A stretch of 64,000 nt of DNA from Pelobacter propionicus DSM 2379 (GCF_000015045.1 NC_008609.1:744001-808000), one strand, 5' to 3'. Numbered from the stretch's first letter, positions 36,504-46,975 are shown. The notes: generated by a model not told the origin, from the letters alone. Numbers and translations are program-made.

Positions 36504-38375
36504 ATGCGCGTTATCCTCGTTGCCATCCATCCCTATCCATCTCCTCAGGCTGTCCCTCTGGCCAATGGTTTTCTTGCCGCCTATCAGCGGGAATATGCAT
36601 CCTCCCGTAATCCGGTGGACGTGCTGCTGCGTGATTTTTTTCTCCATCAAGATGTTGCCGGGTGCGTTGCCGAACTGCTCTCCCTGAAGCCTGATGTGGT
36701 CGGTTTCTCCCTGTATGTCTGGAATCGCGCCCAATGCCTGACTCTTGCGGAAGAGCTGCGTCGCCTGTTGCCGGGAACGCTGCTCTTCGCCGGGGGGCCC
36801 GAGGCCAGCGCCGATCCCCGCGCCCTGCTGGATGGAGGGGGGCTGGACTTCCTGGTGGCGGGGGAAGGGGAAGTAACCTTTGTGGATGTCTGTCTGGCCC
36901 TTGCCGAAGGCAAGGGGGTGGGTGGAATCCCGGGGGTTGTCGTTGCCGGTGGGGAGGGCAAACTCCCGTCACCCCGCGGTGTGCTGTCTGATCTGGATGC
37001 CATTCCCTCTCCCTGGTTGAGCGGCGTGCTGGATGCGTCCCGCTATTGTGGCGTGCTCTGGCAACTGTCGCGGGGGTGCGCTTTCTCCTGCGACTTCTGC
37101 TACGACGCCCGCGGCGAGAGCGGCGTGCGGCGTTTCTCCCTGGAGCGGGTGGAGGCGGAGCTTCGGTATTTCGCTGCGGCGGAAGTTTCCCAGGTGTTCG
37201 TGCTGGATTCCACCTTCAATCAGGACGTCGGCCGCGCCAAGGCGATCCTGCGGCTGATCAGGAAGATCGCTCCCCGTACCCATTTTCACTTCGAGGTGCG
37301 CTGCGAATTCCTCGATGGCGAGATGGCCCGGCTCTTCGCCGGGATCACCTGCTCGCTGCAGATCGGCTTGCAGAGCGCTGATCCCCGAGTGCTGAGGCAG
37401 GTCGGGCGAAGTTTCAGGCGGGATGCGTTCGCGGCCAAAGTGGCGCTTTTGAACCGCTCCGGGGCGGTGTTCGGTTTCGACCTGATGTACGGCCTGCCCG
37501 GCGACAGCCTGGAGGGGTTTCGGGAGAGCGTCGACTACGCCCTCTCCCTCTATCCGAACCACCTGGACATATTCCCCCTGGCTATCCTGCCGGGAACCGC
37601 CCTGGCCGCCCGTGCGGATGCTGATGGGCTGTGTCACCTGGCCGAGCCCCCCTACACGCTGCTCTCGTCCCCCACGCTCAGTGCGGCAGACCTTGGACAG
37701 GCGCGCCGCCTGGCACTCGCCTGCGACGTCTTTTATACCCGTGGCAAGGCAGTGGCGTGGTTCAACAGCGTCATGGCCGCCCTGGGGGTGAGGCCGTCCC
37801 TGTTCCTGGGGCGCTTCGGCGAGTGGCTGGCACGGGAAAAGGGGCCGGGCATAACCGAGGAGGCTCTGGATGACGGTGATATCTGGAAGCTGCAGCGCGA
37901 CTGGCTGACTGCCGCGTTTGATACGAAAAAGCTAAAGCGCCTGCTGGCGCTGGTGCTCGATCTGGTCGACTACCATCACCACTATGCCGCGGCACTGCTG
38001 GCGCCGTTGGAACCTTCCCCCTTTCGCGGCCTGGGGCGGACGCGGCTGCTGACCCTTCCGGCCCGGTTGGCCCCCTCCACCCGCTTGGCACGGTTCAACT
38101 ACGAGATCCTGGATATCCTGGAGGCTGGCGAACCTGATATCGGAGCCTTTGTCGCCCATGCCCCTTGCAGCGGATCATGGGCCGCCATCTATCCCCGTGG
38201 CGACGATGTCTGTACCGAGTCGCTGATTGAGCCCTACTTCCGGCTGCTTGAAAAACTGGACGGCAGAACTCCCTGCGGCCGTATTGCGGCGAATCTGGGG
38301 GTGCCTGAGGAAGACGCCCTGTCGTTCCTGGAATTTGCCGTTGCGGAGAGGATCGTTATTCCGCAACGGGGGTGA
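36504..38375 (+). CDS. B12-binding-domain radical SAM protein
   Basis: 623 residues from ATG 36504; AAAGG lies 12 bases upstream, and the start MRVILVAIHPYPSPQAVPL suits an N-terminal cobalamin-binding-like Rossmann fold (about 1-135). The radical SAM cluster motif C192-x3-C196-x2-C199 (GCAFSCDFCYD) is intact, followed by a TIM-barrel region with GLQSADPRVLRQVGR and GFDLMYGLPGDSLEGF. The C-terminal ~200 residues carry the DUF4080-type tail (CGRIAANLGVPEEDALSFLE). Substrate unknown: members of this group modify small molecules or act in uncharacterised methyl or ring chemistry. Same strand and close to the sensor kinase. Confidence 0.9.
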   Translation: MRVILVAIHPYPSPQAVPLANGFLAAYQREYASSRNPVDVLLRDFFLHQDVAGCVAELLSLKPDVVGFSLYVWNRAQCLTLAEELRRLLPGTLLFAGGPEASADPRALLDGGGLDFLVAGEGEVTFVDVCLALAEGKGVGGIPGVVVAGGEGKLPSPRGVLSDLDAIPSPWLSGVLDASRYCGVLWQLSRGCAFSCDFCYDARGESGVRRFSLERVEAELRYFAAAEVSQVFVLDSTFNQDVGRAKAILRLIRKIAPRTHFHFEVRCEFLDGEMARLFAGITCSLQIGLQSADPRVLRQVGRSFRRDAFAAKVALLNRSGAVFGFDLMYGLPGDSLEGFRESVDYALSLYPNHLDIFPLAILPGTALAARADADGLCHLAEPPYTLLSSPTLSAADLGQARRLALACDVFYTRGKAVAWFNSVMAALGVRPSLFLGRFGEWLAREKGPGITEEALDDGDIWKLQRDWLTAAFDTKKLKRLLALVLDLVDYHHHYAAALLAPLEPSPFRGLGRTRLLTLPARLAPSTRLARFNYEILDILEAGEPDIGAFVAHAPCSGSWAAIYPRGDDVCTESLIEPYFRLLEKLDGRTPCGRIAANLGVPEEDALSFLEFAVAERIVIPQRG

Positions 38376-38485
38376 GTTGGCAGGGAGTTTTGCATTACAT
38401 TGCTCGAAAAAATGTCTATACTCCATGGCGGTAGTTGTAAGCGCAAGAGGGCAAGCAAGGACGTTACGGACGGAACGGATAAACG

Positions 38486-39769
38486 ATGCGAACAATCCAC
38501 GGAAACCTGAGCCTCATGTCGGTCATGGATATCATCCAGTGGGCCGACAACAGCAAGCGCAGCGGCACCCTGATTCTGTTTCAGGACGATCACCAGAAAA
38601 AAATCTACTTTCAGGATGGCCAGATAATCTTTGTCTGGTCGGACTGCCAGGGTGAGCGTATCGCGGATTTTTTGCAGTTCGAAACGCTCATCAGCCAACA
38701 GAAGCTGCACGAAGTGCTGTCCGACTCGGAGATGCTCGGTCTTCCCTTTATTGGTTACCTCTACTCGGAGGGGATCGTCTCCTTGTCGCGACTGGAGGAA
38801 ATTCTCAGGCTGGTGGCCCAAGCGGCGCTGATCAACGCACTGAGCTGGGAAACCGGACTGTTCGAATTCATCGACGAGTTGCCCGGTTTCGTGCTCAACG
38901 GCCCGGTCAGGCTCAGTTCGACCCAGCTCCTGCTTGAGTCGCTTCAAAAGTTCGACGAAACCCATCAGAATAGCCGTGTGGACAGCGATCGTATCGTGGT
39001 GGAAATCGTCCGCAACATCGAGCACGGCAACCTGGATCTTCCTCCCATTCCCGATATCATGCAGCGCATCGTGTCGAAGATGGACAGCCCCAACGTCTCC
39101 ATTGACGAGATCGTTGAATGCATTACCGACCAGATACTTGCCGCCAAGATCCTCAAGATCTGCAACTCTCCCTTCTATCGGAGAAGCGGAAAGGTGACGA
39201 CCCTGAAGGATGCTGTGCTGTTCATCGGGTTCAAATCGCTGATCAGCATCGTCACGGTCCACTCATTAAGCAGTTTCAGCCCCAGAAACACCGTTGAAAT
39301 CAGGAAAGTCCTGCAGCACTGTCTGGTGTGCGGCATGATCGCCCGCCAGATAGCCCAGGACATGCGCGGAGATTACGAGCGGGCCTTTATCTGCGGCCTG
39401 CTGCACGATATCGGCAAAACCGTTATGCTGGACATGCTCTCCGATTACCTGCTGGAGGACGATGTGCGCCAGAAGCTGATAGATGGTCACCACGCGGAGA
39501 TCGGCTATCTTTTGGCCCGCAAATGGAATTTCGACGAGGCGATTCAGGAGAGTATCCGCTTCCACCACGAGCCGGAGCGGGCCGTCATGCATCGGGGGCT
39601 GGTGGAGATGGTCTACCTCTCCAACATCATGACCTACAGCAGTCAGGCCGGCGACACGCCCGGCGTCAGTTTTGCCGGCATCGACCTGAAGCAAATTAAT
39701 GTGGCTGAGCTCATGGAGCGGGTGGATGGACTCGACGAGGTGGCTGGGGATATTATCAATAGCGACTGA
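38486..39769 (+). CDS. DUF4388 - HDOD signalling protein
   Basis: 427 residues. Residues 1-~110 match the DUF4388 module (start GNLSLMSVMDIIQWADNSKRS, KIYFQDGQIIF), and ~180-400 the HDOD domain, with LPPIPDIMQRIV, then AKILKICNSPFY and an HD pair kept in GLLHDIGK. HDOD proteins bind or sense signals without proven phosphohydrolase action and often tune c-di-GMP or chemotaxis circuits. The combination is common in delta-proteobacteria. The ribosome site before ATG 38486 is weak (GGATAAACG). It closes the three-gene insert before prs. Confidence 0.9.
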   Translation: MRTIHGNLSLMSVMDIIQWADNSKRSGTLILFQDDHQKKIYFQDGQIIFVWSDCQGERIADFLQFETLISQQKLHEVLSDSEMLGLPFIGYLYSEGIVSLSRLEEILRLVAQAALINALSWETGLFEFIDELPGFVLNGPVRLSSTQLLLESLQKFDETHQNSRVDSDRIVVEIVRNIEHGNLDLPPIPDIMQRIVSKMDSPNVSIDEIVECITDQILAAKILKICNSPFYRRSGKVTTLKDAVLFIGFKSLISIVTVHSLSSFSPRNTVEIRKVLQHCLVCGMIARQIAQDMRGDYERAFICGLLHDIGKTVMLDMLSDYLLEDDVRQKLIDGHHAEIGYLLARKWNFDEAIQESIRFHHEPERAVMHRGLVEMVYLSNIMTYSSQAGDTPGVSFAGIDLKQINVAELMERVDGLDEVAGDIINSD

Positions 39770-39906
39770 TTCCCCCCCTCTGTGATTGAGTCTGAACGGA
39801 CTGGCGACCGAAGGGGCGGGGAATATCAAGGCCGGTGAATAGTATGCCGCTTGTTGGCCTTCCGGTCCGCAGTGCCCCTGCCTGGCTGTTTGTTCTGTGA
39901 AAGATG

Positions 39907-39935
39907 TTGCTTTTTTTTGCCTGTTTTAGTATAGC
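39907..39935 (+). promoter_or_regulatory. Possible sigma-70-type promoter of prs
   Basis: TTGCTT (39907-39912), 17-base spacer, TATAGC (39930-39935). Match is moderate (3 of 6 and 4 of 6); the next 60 bases are A/T-rich before the prs ribosome site. Confidence 0.35.
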
Positions 39936-39994
39936 TCTCATTTGCTTTTTTATGATTTATCAGATTATTAGCCGGGTGAAAGGTAGGCAGAATC

Positions 39995-40939
39995 ATGCAG
40001 GATAAGATCAGGGTTTTCAGCGGTAACTCAAATCAGAAACTGGCAATCAGCATCTGCGCAAGCCTCGGCGTCAAACTTGGCGCAGCACGGGTGCGCAACT
40101 TCTCCGACGGCGAGATCATGGTCGAAATTGGAGAAAATGTTCGCGGCCGCGATGTTTACATCATCCAGTCCACTTGCGCGCCAACCAACAGCAATCTGAT
40201 GGAGTTGCTGATCATGGCCGATGCCCTCAAGCGGGCTTCGGCTGCCACCATCACCGCGGTGATCCCCTATTACGGCTATGCCCGCCAGGATCGCAAGGCC
40301 GCGCCGCGCACCCCCATTACCGCCAAGCTGGTGGCTGACCTGATCACCACATCCGGTGTCGACCGGGTCGTGACCATCGACCTGCATGCCGGCCAGATCC
40401 AGGGTTTCTTCAATATTCCGGTGGACAACCTCTACGCCGCCCCGGTCATACTCAGCTACCTGAAGAGCCGCTTCGAGGGGCAGCCGGTTGTCATGGTCTC
40501 GCCCGATGCCGGCGGCACCGAGCGCGCCCGGGCATTCGCCAAGCGTCTGGGATGTACCCTGGCGGTCATCGACAAGCGCCGCACCGGACCCAACGTGGCC
40601 GAGATCATGCACCTGATCGGCGATGTGCGCGACAAGGTCGCCATCATCCTGGATGACATGGTTGACACTGCCGGCACCCTGACCCAGGGCGCCAAAGCGC
40701 TCAAGGAGAACGGCGCCAAGGCCATCTATGCCTGCGCGACCCACGGGGTGCTCTCCGGCCCCGCCATCGAGCGGATAAATAATTCGGATATCGAGGAAAT
40801 TGTTCTTACCGACACCATTCCGCTGGGCGAAAGGCAGGAGCAGACCGACAAGGTCAAGATTCTCTCCGTGGCCGATCTGCTGGCTGAGGCCATCAAGCGC
40901 ATTCACCAGGATGAATCGGTCAGTTCGCTCTTCGTATAA
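39995..40939 (+). CDS. prs: Ribose-phosphate pyrophosphokinase
   Basis: 314 residues, ATG 39995 after GAAAGGTAGG. It makes PRPP from ribose 5-phosphate and ATP for purine, pyrimidine, histidine, tryptophan and NAD synthesis. The start [13 protein letters not shown], the ATP-loop [10 protein letters not shown], the [13 protein letters not shown]-type block (here [12 protein letters not shown]), and the PRPP-binding [15 protein letters not shown] are intact. First gene of prs-rplY-pth-ychF, all on the plus strand. Confidence 0.97.
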   Translation: MQDKIRVFSGNSNQKLAISICASLGVKLGAARVRNFSDGEIMVEIGENVRGRDVYIIQSTCAPTNSNLMELLIMADALKRASAATITAVIPYYGYARQDRKAAPRTPITAKLVADLITTSGVDRVVTIDLHAGQIQGFFNIPVDNLYAAPVILSYLKSRFEGQPVVMVSPDAGGTERARAFAKRLGCTLAVIDKRRTGPNVAEIMHLIGDVRDKVAIILDDMVDTAGTLTQGAKALKENGAKAIYACATHGVLSGPAIERINNSDIEEIVLTDTIPLGERQEQTDKVKILSVADLLAEAIKRIHQDESVSSLFV

Positions 40940-41039
40940 CCCCCCAGTCCGCACCGGGCGGATTGGCTTGCCACGATTTGACGGAGTTGACAATACAACG
41001 AGTAGGTGGGGATGCCCACCACTAACAGTGGAGGAAGGT

Positions 41040-41639
41040 ATGCAACAGAAACAGATGAACATTGAGCTGAGATCGAAGACCGGAAAGGGCATCAGCCGCA
41101 AGCTGAGGAGTGCCGATATGGTTCCGGGTGTTGTGTACGGCAAGGGGATGGACCCCATGGCGGTGAGCATCAACTACCGTGAACTTCAGGCGGCCATGGC
41201 CGGCGAGGGTGGACAGAACAACCTGATTACCCTGGTCGGGGGGGGCAGCCTGGATCAGTCCATGGCGATCGTCGCCGACCTACAGCGTGACGCCGTCAAG
41301 GGTACCTACAAACACGTCGACCTGCACCGTGTCAACATGAGCGAGAAGCTGCGCGTCACCGTGCCGGTGGTTCTGAAAGGCACCGCCATCGGCGTCAAGG
41401 AAGGCGGTCTTCTGGATTTTGCCCACCACGAACTGCATGTGGAATGCCTGCCGGGCAACATCCCCGACCACATCGAGATCGACGTGACCAGCCTGGCTGT
41501 CGCGCACTCCATCCACGTCGGCGAGATCGCGCTTCCCGAGGGGGTCAAGGTTCTCGACAACCCCAAAACTCCGGTGGTCAGCGTTCTCGGCAGGGTCAAG
41601 GAAGAGGCTGAGGCCGCTGCCGAGGCCGCCGAAGCCTAG
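41040..41639 (+). CDS. rplY: 50S ribosomal protein bL25 / general stress protein Ctc
   Basis: 199 residues from ATG 41040, five bases after GGAGG. The long, two-domain Ctc form: the N-terminal bL25 5S-rRNA-binding domain (about 1-95; [33 protein letters not shown]) and the C-terminal TL5 domain (about 100-185). It binds 5S rRNA. A small hairpin, GGTGGG-GATG-CCCACC at 41005-41020, sits ten bases before the ribosome site and could serve local control. Ends in an alanine/glutamate-rich tail. Confidence 0.95.
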   Translation: MQQKQMNIELRSKTGKGISRKLRSADMVPGVVYGKGMDPMAVSINYRELQAAMAGEGGQNNLITLVGGGSLDQSMAIVADLQRDAVKGTYKHVDLHRVNMSEKLRVTVPVVLKGTAIGVKEGGLLDFAHHELHVECLPGNIPDHIEIDVTSLAVAHSIHVGEIALPEGVKVLDNPKTPVVSVLGRVKEEAEAAAEAAEA

Positions 41640-41659
41640 TCCGGCCAGCGTCACATTCA

Positions 41660-42241
41660 ATGAGCATGCATATCATAGCGGGGCTGGGTAATCCCGGCTC
41701 CCACTATCAATGGACCCGCCACAACGCGGGTTTCCTTTTTTTGGATCGCCTGGCCCATCTGGAGAATGTCAGCATAACCCGCAAGAGCTTTTCAGGCCTG
41801 GCGGGTGAGTGGAGCCGCGCCAACTGCCGCCATATCCTCCTGAAACCCCAGACCTTCATGAACCTCTCCGGCCGGTCGGTCATGCAGGCGCTTCAGTTCT
41901 ACAAGCTCCCCCTCTCCCAGGCGATCGTGGTTCACGACGATCTTGATCTCCCCTTCGGCACCGTCCGCCTCAAGCAGGGTGGGGGGCACGGCGGCCACAA
42001 CGGCCTGCGCTCCATCATGGAGCAGTTGGGCAAGGGGGACTTCATCCGTCTGCGCGTTGGCATTGGCAGGCCACTCCATGGCGACACGGTAAACTACGTG
42101 CTGGGCAGCATGCCGCCGGAGCAGATGGAACTCCTTCCCCGTATTCTGGATGGCGGCCTGGAAATGCTGGAAATGCTGCTGGATCAGGGGCTGCCGAAGG
42201 CCATGAGTCTGTTCAATAATAGAAATTTCCTGGAAAAGTGA
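41660..42241 (+). CDS. pth: Peptidyl-tRNA hydrolase
   Basis: 193 residues. It recycles peptidyl-tRNAs that drop off the ribosome. Conserved GLGNPG, catalytic H21 in TRHNAGF, KPQTFMNLSG, VVHDDLDLPFG and GGGHGGHNGLRSI are all present. ATG 41660 is 20 bases past the rplY stop; an ATG two codons later is also possible. Confidence 0.97.
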   Translation: MSMHIIAGLGNPGSHYQWTRHNAGFLFLDRLAHLENVSITRKSFSGLAGEWSRANCRHILLKPQTFMNLSGRSVMQALQFYKLPLSQAIVVHDDLDLPFGTVRLKQGGGHGGHNGLRSIMEQLGKGDFIRLRVGIGRPLHGDTVNYVLGSMPPEQMELLPRILDGGLEMLEMLLDQGLPKAMSLFNNRNFLEK

Positions 42242-42266
42242 TTTCCCAGATGAAAGGCGAGTCTTT

Positions 42267-43361
42267 ATGGGTTTCAACTGCGGTATCGTCGGTCTCCCCA
42301 ATGTGGGGAAATCCACCATATTCAATGCGCTGACTTCCGCCGGCGCCGAGTCGGCCAACTATCCTTTCTGCACCATCGACCCCAATGTGGGGATCGTGCA
42401 GGTGCCGGATCCGCGCATGGATCAGCTGTCGGCCATCGTCAATCCGCAGCGTATCCAGCCCACCACCATTGAGTTCGTCGATATCGCCGGTCTGGTCAAG
42501 GGAGCCAGCGCCGGGGAGGGGCTGGGCAACCAATTCCTCGGCCATATCCGCAGCGTTGATGCCATCATCCATGTGGTGCGCTGCTTCGATGACGATAATG
42601 TGGTTCATGTCAACGGACGTGTGTCGCCGGCTGCGGACATCGATACCATCCATACCGAGTTGGGGCTCTCCGACCTGGAGACGGTGGAGAAGAAATTGCA
42701 GCGTGCCGAAAAGGCTGGTCGGAGCGGTGATCGCAAGCTGAAAGATGAGGCCGCCTTCTACCAGCGGGTCAGGGATCTGCTTGATCAGGGCAAGAACGTG
42801 CGCGGCGTGGCGGAAAACGAGGACGAGCGTCTCTGGTTGCGCGATCTGCACCTCCTGACCGACAAGCCGGTCTTGTACGTGGCCAACGTGGCCGAGGATG
42901 ATCTTGGCGGTGAACACCCCTTTGTGGGGCAGGTGCAGCAGATCGCCAGTCTGGAGGGGGCCGGTGTGGTCACCATCTGCGGCAAGCTGGAGGCGGAGAT
43001 CTCAGAACTGGAGGGTGAGGAGAAACAGGCCTTCCTCAATGACATGGGGCTTGCCGAGGCCGGCCTTGACCGGCTGATCCGCAGTGGCTACGAACTGCTT
43101 GGCCTGATCACCTACTTCACCGCCGGGGTCAAGGAGGTGCGCGCCTGGACCATTACCCGAGGGACCAAGGCGCCCCAGGCAGCAGGCGTGATCCACTCCG
43201 ACTTCGAGAAGGGATTCATTCGCGCCGAGGTAATCGCTTTCGACGACTTCATCGCCTGCAATGGCGAGGCGGGTGCCAAGGAGAAGGGGCTGATGCGGCT
43301 GGAGGGGAAGGAGTACGTTGTCAGGGATGGCGATGTGATGCACTTCCGCTTCAACGTCTGA
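42267..43361 (+). CDS. ychF: Redox-regulated ATPase YchF
   Basis: 364 residues, 25 bases after pth. An Obg-related P-loop protein that prefers ATP; G1 is GLPNVGKST, with the non-standard adenine-binding loop (VANVAEDD). A helical middle (about 130-190) and the TGS domain at the end ([27 protein letters not shown]) complete the fold. It acts in ribosome-linked or oxidative-stress control and is usually next to pth. Its end precedes a bidirectional terminator facing lpxC. Confidence 0.97.
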   Translation: MGFNCGIVGLPNVGKSTIFNALTSAGAESANYPFCTIDPNVGIVQVPDPRMDQLSAIVNPQRIQPTTIEFVDIAGLVKGASAGEGLGNQFLGHIRSVDAIIHVVRCFDDDNVVHVNGRVSPAADIDTIHTELGLSDLETVEKKLQRAEKAGRSGDRKLKDEAAFYQRVRDLLDQGKNVRGVAENEDERLWLRDLHLLTDKPVLYVANVAEDDLGGEHPFVGQVQQIASLEGAGVVTICGKLEAEISELEGEEKQAFLNDMGLAEAGLDRLIRSGYELLGLITYFTAGVKEVRAWTITRGTKAPQAAGVIHSDFEKGFIRAEVIAFDDFIACNGEAGAKEKGLMRLEGKEYVVRDGDVMHFRFNV

Positions 43362-43385
43362 CAGTCGGCATAAACATGAGGCAGG

Positions 43386-43435
43386 AAAAAGCCACCCCCG
43401 ATTCCCCGCAACAGCGGGTCGAGGGTGGCTATTTT
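43386..43435. terminator. Bidirectional terminator between ychF and lpxC
   Basis: AGCCACC/GGTGGCT flanking an inner CCCGC-type stem, with A5 before and T5 after. Serves convergent ychF (plus) and lpxC (minus). Confidence 0.8.
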
Positions 43436-43456
43436 TGTGGCGCTACGGGAAAACGC

Positions 43457-44284
43457 TCAGTAGATGGCGTAGTTGGCCGGGTCGGAGAAAAGCTCCCTGA
43501 GGAACAGGTTGTTCAGGTGGTGGCCGGTCTTGTTGGCCTCCACCTTGCCCAGGATGCGGTAGCCGCTGGTGTACAGGTCGCCGATCAGATCCAGGATCTT
43601 GTGGTTGACCAACTCCTTCTTGTAGCGCAGCCCCTGGGGATTGATCACGTCGTCCGCGCCGATGACCACCGCGTTGTCCAGGGAGCCCCCCTTGGCAAGC
43701 CCCGCCTTCTTGATGGCCTCGATCTCCTCCTCAAGGGTGAAGGTACGCGAGTTGATGATGGAGAAGGCGTTTTCCACGTCGGTGACCCGCTTCTTCTGCT
43801 TGCCCACCGGCTGGCGGAACTCGATGGTCATGGTGATGTCCAGGGTGTTGAGCGGTTTCATGCGCACCCAGGAGTCGTTATGACTAACCTCCACCGTTCG
43901 CTGCACCCTCAGGTAGACCCCGCTTTCGGGGAATTCGTAGACCCCCGCCTTCCACATCCCCTGGTAGAACTCCCAGGCCGAACCGTCCAGGATCGGCACC
44001 TCGGGACCGTCGATGTAGACCAGGCAGTTGGTGATCCCGGAAAAATAAAAGGCGGCCATGAGGTGTTCGATGGTGGAGACGGAGGAGCCGCCGGAGGCGA
44101 TCAGTGTGGAGAGTCGCGTGTCAGCAACCATGTCGTAGCGGGCCGGGATCAGGTTGCCGTTATGTACGAAGGCGATGCCGAACTCCCGGCGGGGAAGGAA
44201 TTCCAGGTTGACTTCGCGGCCGGTGTGCAGGCCGATGCCGGTCACCTTGAAGATGCGGTTTATAGTCGTCTGACGCTTTATCAT
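43457..44284 (-). CDS. lpxC: UDP-3-O-acyl-N-acetylglucosamine deacetylase LpxC
   Basis: 275 residues from ATG 44284 (MIKRQTTINRIFKVTGIGLH); no clear ribosome site precedes it, and the earlier in-frame ATG at 44329 would overlap cysE. It removes the acetyl group in the committed step of lipid A synthesis. Zinc ligands and catalytic residues: H74 in STIEHLMAAF, H and D in VNHKILDLIGDLY, and H in KTGHHLNN. It starts 31 bases after the cysE stop on the same strand and may be translated from the cysE transcript. The target supports a Gram-negative host with lipopolysaccharide. Confidence 0.95.
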   Translation of the reverse strand: MIKRQTTINRIFKVTGIGLHTGREVNLEFLPRREFGIAFVHNGNLIPARYDMVADTRLSTLIASGGSSVSTIEHLMAAFYFSGITNCLVYIDGPEVPILDGSAWEFYQGMWKAGVYEFPESGVYLRVQRTVEVSHNDSWVRMKPLNTLDITMTIEFRQPVGKQKKRVTDVENAFSIINSRTFTLEEEIEAIKKAGLAKGGSLDNAVVIGADDVINPQGLRYKKELVNHKILDLIGDLYTSGYRILGKVEANKTGHHLNNLFLRELFSDPANYAIY

Positions 44285-44315
44285 GGGGCGACTATGGCAG
44301 GTTTGGGAGGAGCCG

Positions 44316-45008
44316 TCAAGTGGCCACATCCCGTCGGGAGGCCTCCACGACGTTCTTCAGTTCTTCATGTTCCCTGGCCAGGAGCGCGTACTTGCGCTCC
44401 AGTTCCCGGAGCTGGTCGAACAGGCAGGATATGGCCCTCGCCTCCGGATCGGGCAGGTTGCCGTGCTCCAGGTCGACCCGCCCCTCTTCCCGCTTCTGGG
44501 ACAGGACCGTTCTGCCCGGAATGCCCACAACGGTGGCGTTTTCGGGCACTTCCTTCACCACAACCGAATTTGAGCCGATCCTTGCGCCGCTGCCCACCGT
44601 AAACGGGCCAAGGACCTTGGCGCCGGATCCGACTACCACGTTGTCCCCCAGGGTTGGGTGGCGCTTGACCTTGTCCCAGGTCACGCCGCCCAGGGTTACG
44701 CCATGGTAGAGGGTCACGTTGTCTCCGATCTCGGCGGTTTCGCCGATGACCACGCCCATGCCGTGGTCGATGAAGAACTTGCGTCCGATCCTGGCGCCGG
44801 GGTGGATTTCGATGCCGGTCAGGAAACGGCCCAGGTGCGAGATGAAGCGGCCAGCCAGGAAGCACTTTCTGACCCAGAACCAGTGGGCGATGCGGTAGAT
44901 CCAGAGTGCGTGCAGGCCGGGATAGCAGAGCAGTACTTCCAGGGCGTTTCGTGCCGCGGGATCGCGATCGAAAACAGAGCTTATATCTTCGCGGAGACTC
45001 TTGAACAT
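44316..45008 (-). CDS. cysE: Serine O-acetyltransferase CysE
   Basis: 230 residues from ATG 45008 (MFKSLREDI), nine bases after GAGG; in-frame GTG codons at 45017 and 45020 are alternatives. It acetylates serine with acetyl-CoA, the entry to cysteine synthesis. An N-terminal helical domain (about 1-60) leads to the left-handed beta-helix with hexapeptide repeats: [20 protein letters not shown], then [15 protein letters not shown]. This is the shorter EpsC/CysE form. No cysK is adjacent. A charged helical tail (about 190-225) follows the beta-helix. Confidence 0.95.
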   Translation of the reverse strand: MFKSLREDISSVFDRDPAARNALEVLLCYPGLHALWIYRIAHWFWVRKCFLAGRFISHLGRFLTGIEIHPGARIGRKFFIDHGMGVVIGETAEIGDNVTLYHGVTLGGVTWDKVKRHPTLGDNVVVGSGAKVLGPFTVGSGARIGSNSVVVKEVPENATVVGIPGRTVLSQKREEGRVDLEHGNLPDPEARAISCLFDQLRELERKYALLAREHEELKNVVEASRRDVAT

Positions 45009-45221
45009 GCTGATCACCACCTCGATGCTGAATGACCAAATATTGTTATAGCGGTACCATACTACACAAAAAATATCAAGTTAAGCGTATTCATGGATTC
45101 GGAGCCGTCGGGGTGAATTTACACTCGACAATGAGCGCGATTTTAACTAGTATGCTGCATTGACTATTCGGAAGCACCCTTTTGATGCACATCCACACTA
45201 TCGACGAAAGGAGTTTCACTG

Positions 45222-46847
45222 ATGGCAACACCCGAATTCCAGTACCAGGATCCTTTTCCACTCGCTAAAGACGAGACGAAGTATCGCAAGATCGAGGGCT
45301 CGGAGAAATATGTAACCGTCGAGCAGTTCGCCGGCAAGGATGTGGTGCGGGTCTGCCCCGAGGCGCTCACCGTACTGGCCAACGAGGCCATGAGGGATGT
45401 CTCTTTCTTGCTGCGTCCCGCCCATAATGAGCAGGTGGCAAAGATACTGAGCGACCCCGAAGCGTCCCAGAACGACAAGGGTGTTGCCATGGCCTTCCTG
45501 CGTAACGCCGAAATCGCGGCCCAGCTTGACCTGCCGCTCTGCCAGGATACCGGCACCGCCACGGTCGTTGCCAAGAAGGGGCAGCAGGTCTGGACCGGCG
45601 TCAAGGACGAAGAGTACATCTCCAAGGGGATCTACAAGACCTATACCGAGGAAAACCTGCGGTATTCCCAGACCGTTGCCCTGGATATGTACAAAGAGGT
45701 CAACACCGGAACCAACCTGCCCGCCCAGATCGATATCATGGCAACCGATGGCGATTACTACAAATTCGTCTTCATGGCCAAGGGGGGCGGTTCCGCCAAC
45801 AAGACCATGCTCTACCAGGAAACCAAGGCCCTGCTGACCCAGGAGAAGCTGGAAAAATTCCTGATCGAAAAGATGAAATATCTGGGCACCGCCGCCTGTC
45901 CTCCTTACCACATCGCCTTCGTCATCGGCGGCACCAGCGCCGACGCCTGCATGAAGACCGTCAAACTGGCGACGGCCAAGGAACTGGACGGGCTTCCCAC
46001 CGAGGGTAATGCCCACGGCCAGGCCTTCCGTGACATCGCGCTGGAGAACAAGATGCTGGAAGCTGCCCAGAAACTCGGTATCGGCGCACAGTTCGGCGGC
46101 AAATACTTCGCCCATGACGTGCGTGTTATCCGTCTCCCCCGCCACGGCGCCTCCTGCCCGGTGGGCATGGCGGTCTCCTGTTCGGCCGATCGCAACATCA
46201 AGGCCAAGATCACCAAGGACGGTCTGTTTGTCGAGGAGATGGACCGCAACCCAGGGCGTCTGATTCCCGATCGTTTCCGCGGCAAGCATGAGCACGGCGT
46301 CAAGATCGACCTGAACAAGCCGATGCAGGAAGTCCTGGCCGAGTTGACCAAGCACCCGGTTTCCACACCGCTGCTTTTGACCGGAACCATTGTTGTGGGC
46401 CGCGACATCGCCCATGCCAAGTTCAAGGAAATTCTGGACAGCGGCAAGCCGCTGCCCGACTACCTGAAGAAACACCCGATCTACTACGCCGGTCCGGCCA
46501 AGACCCCCAAAGGCAAGGCTTCCGGCTCCTTCGGGCCCACTACCGCGGGCCGCATGGACTCCTACGTTGACCTGCTCCAGGCAAACGGCGGCTCCATGAT
46601 CATGATCGCCAAGGGTAACCGCAGCCAGCAGGTTACGGACGCCTGCAAGAAGCACGGCGGTTTCTATCTCGGCTCCATCGGTGGCCCTGCCGCAGTTCTG
46701 GCCGAGGAGAACATCAAGAAGGTCGAGTGCATCGACTTCCCGGAACTGGGCATGGAAGCGGTCTGGAAGATCGAAGTGGAGAACTTCCCCGCCTTCATCC
46801 TGGTGGATGACAACGGTAACGACTTCTTCAAGCAGCTCGGCCTGTAA
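45222..46847 (+). CDS. Class I fumarate hydratase (single-chain, iron-sulfur)
   Basis: 541 residues; interconverts fumarate and malate with an oxygen-sensitive 4Fe-4S cluster. Alpha-domain cluster cysteine C107 in LPLCQDTGT, then C in [10 protein letters not shown] and [15 protein letters not shown]; the beta domain begins near residue 350 ([19 protein letters not shown]) and holds [15 protein letters not shown]. It is the one-gene form rather than split alpha and beta subunits. In this lineage it would serve the citric acid cycle in acetate oxidation or, in propionate fermenters, the reverse C4 path; which one cannot be told here. Strong hairpin follows. Confidence 0.95.
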   Translation: MATPEFQYQDPFPLAKDETKYRKIEGSEKYVTVEQFAGKDVVRVCPEALTVLANEAMRDVSFLLRPAHNEQVAKILSDPEASQNDKGVAMAFLRNAEIAAQLDLPLCQDTGTATVVAKKGQQVWTGVKDEEYISKGIYKTYTEENLRYSQTVALDMYKEVNTGTNLPAQIDIMATDGDYYKFVFMAKGGGSANKTMLYQETKALLTQEKLEKFLIEKMKYLGTAACPPYHIAFVIGGTSADACMKTVKLATAKELDGLPTEGNAHGQAFRDIALENKMLEAAQKLGIGAQFGGKYFAHDVRVIRLPRHGASCPVGMAVSCSADRNIKAKITKDGLFVEEMDRNPGRLIPDRFRGKHEHGVKIDLNKPMQEVLAELTKHPVSTPLLLTGTIVVGRDIAHAKFKEILDSGKPLPDYLKKHPIYYAGPAKTPKGKASGSFGPTTAGRMDSYVDLLQANGGSMIMIAKGNRSQQVTDACKKHGGFYLGSIGGPAAVLAEENIKKVECIDFPELGMEAVWKIEVENFPAFILVDDNGNDFFKQLGL

Positions 46848-46857
46848 TGCCTGAGTC

Positions 46858-46888
46858 GAGCGCCCGGTTGATCGGCAACCGGGCGCTC
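46858..46888 (+). terminator. Terminator after fumarase
   Basis: GAGCGCCCGGTTG and CAACCGGGCGCTC form a perfect 13-bp stem with a 5-base loop, followed by GGATGGTTTTA. T run short, stem very strong. Confidence 0.75.
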
Positions 46889-46975
46889 GGATGGTTTTAT
46901 CACCCCCGTGGTGGATGGGGCAACTGCTGTATCAAGCAAAACGGTAGACACTATTGAAAATCGTGGAGGTGCACC

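Noticed and set aside
45216-46655. 479-codon open frame antisense to the fumarase gene
   Set aside because: Shadow frame over an intact class I fumarase.
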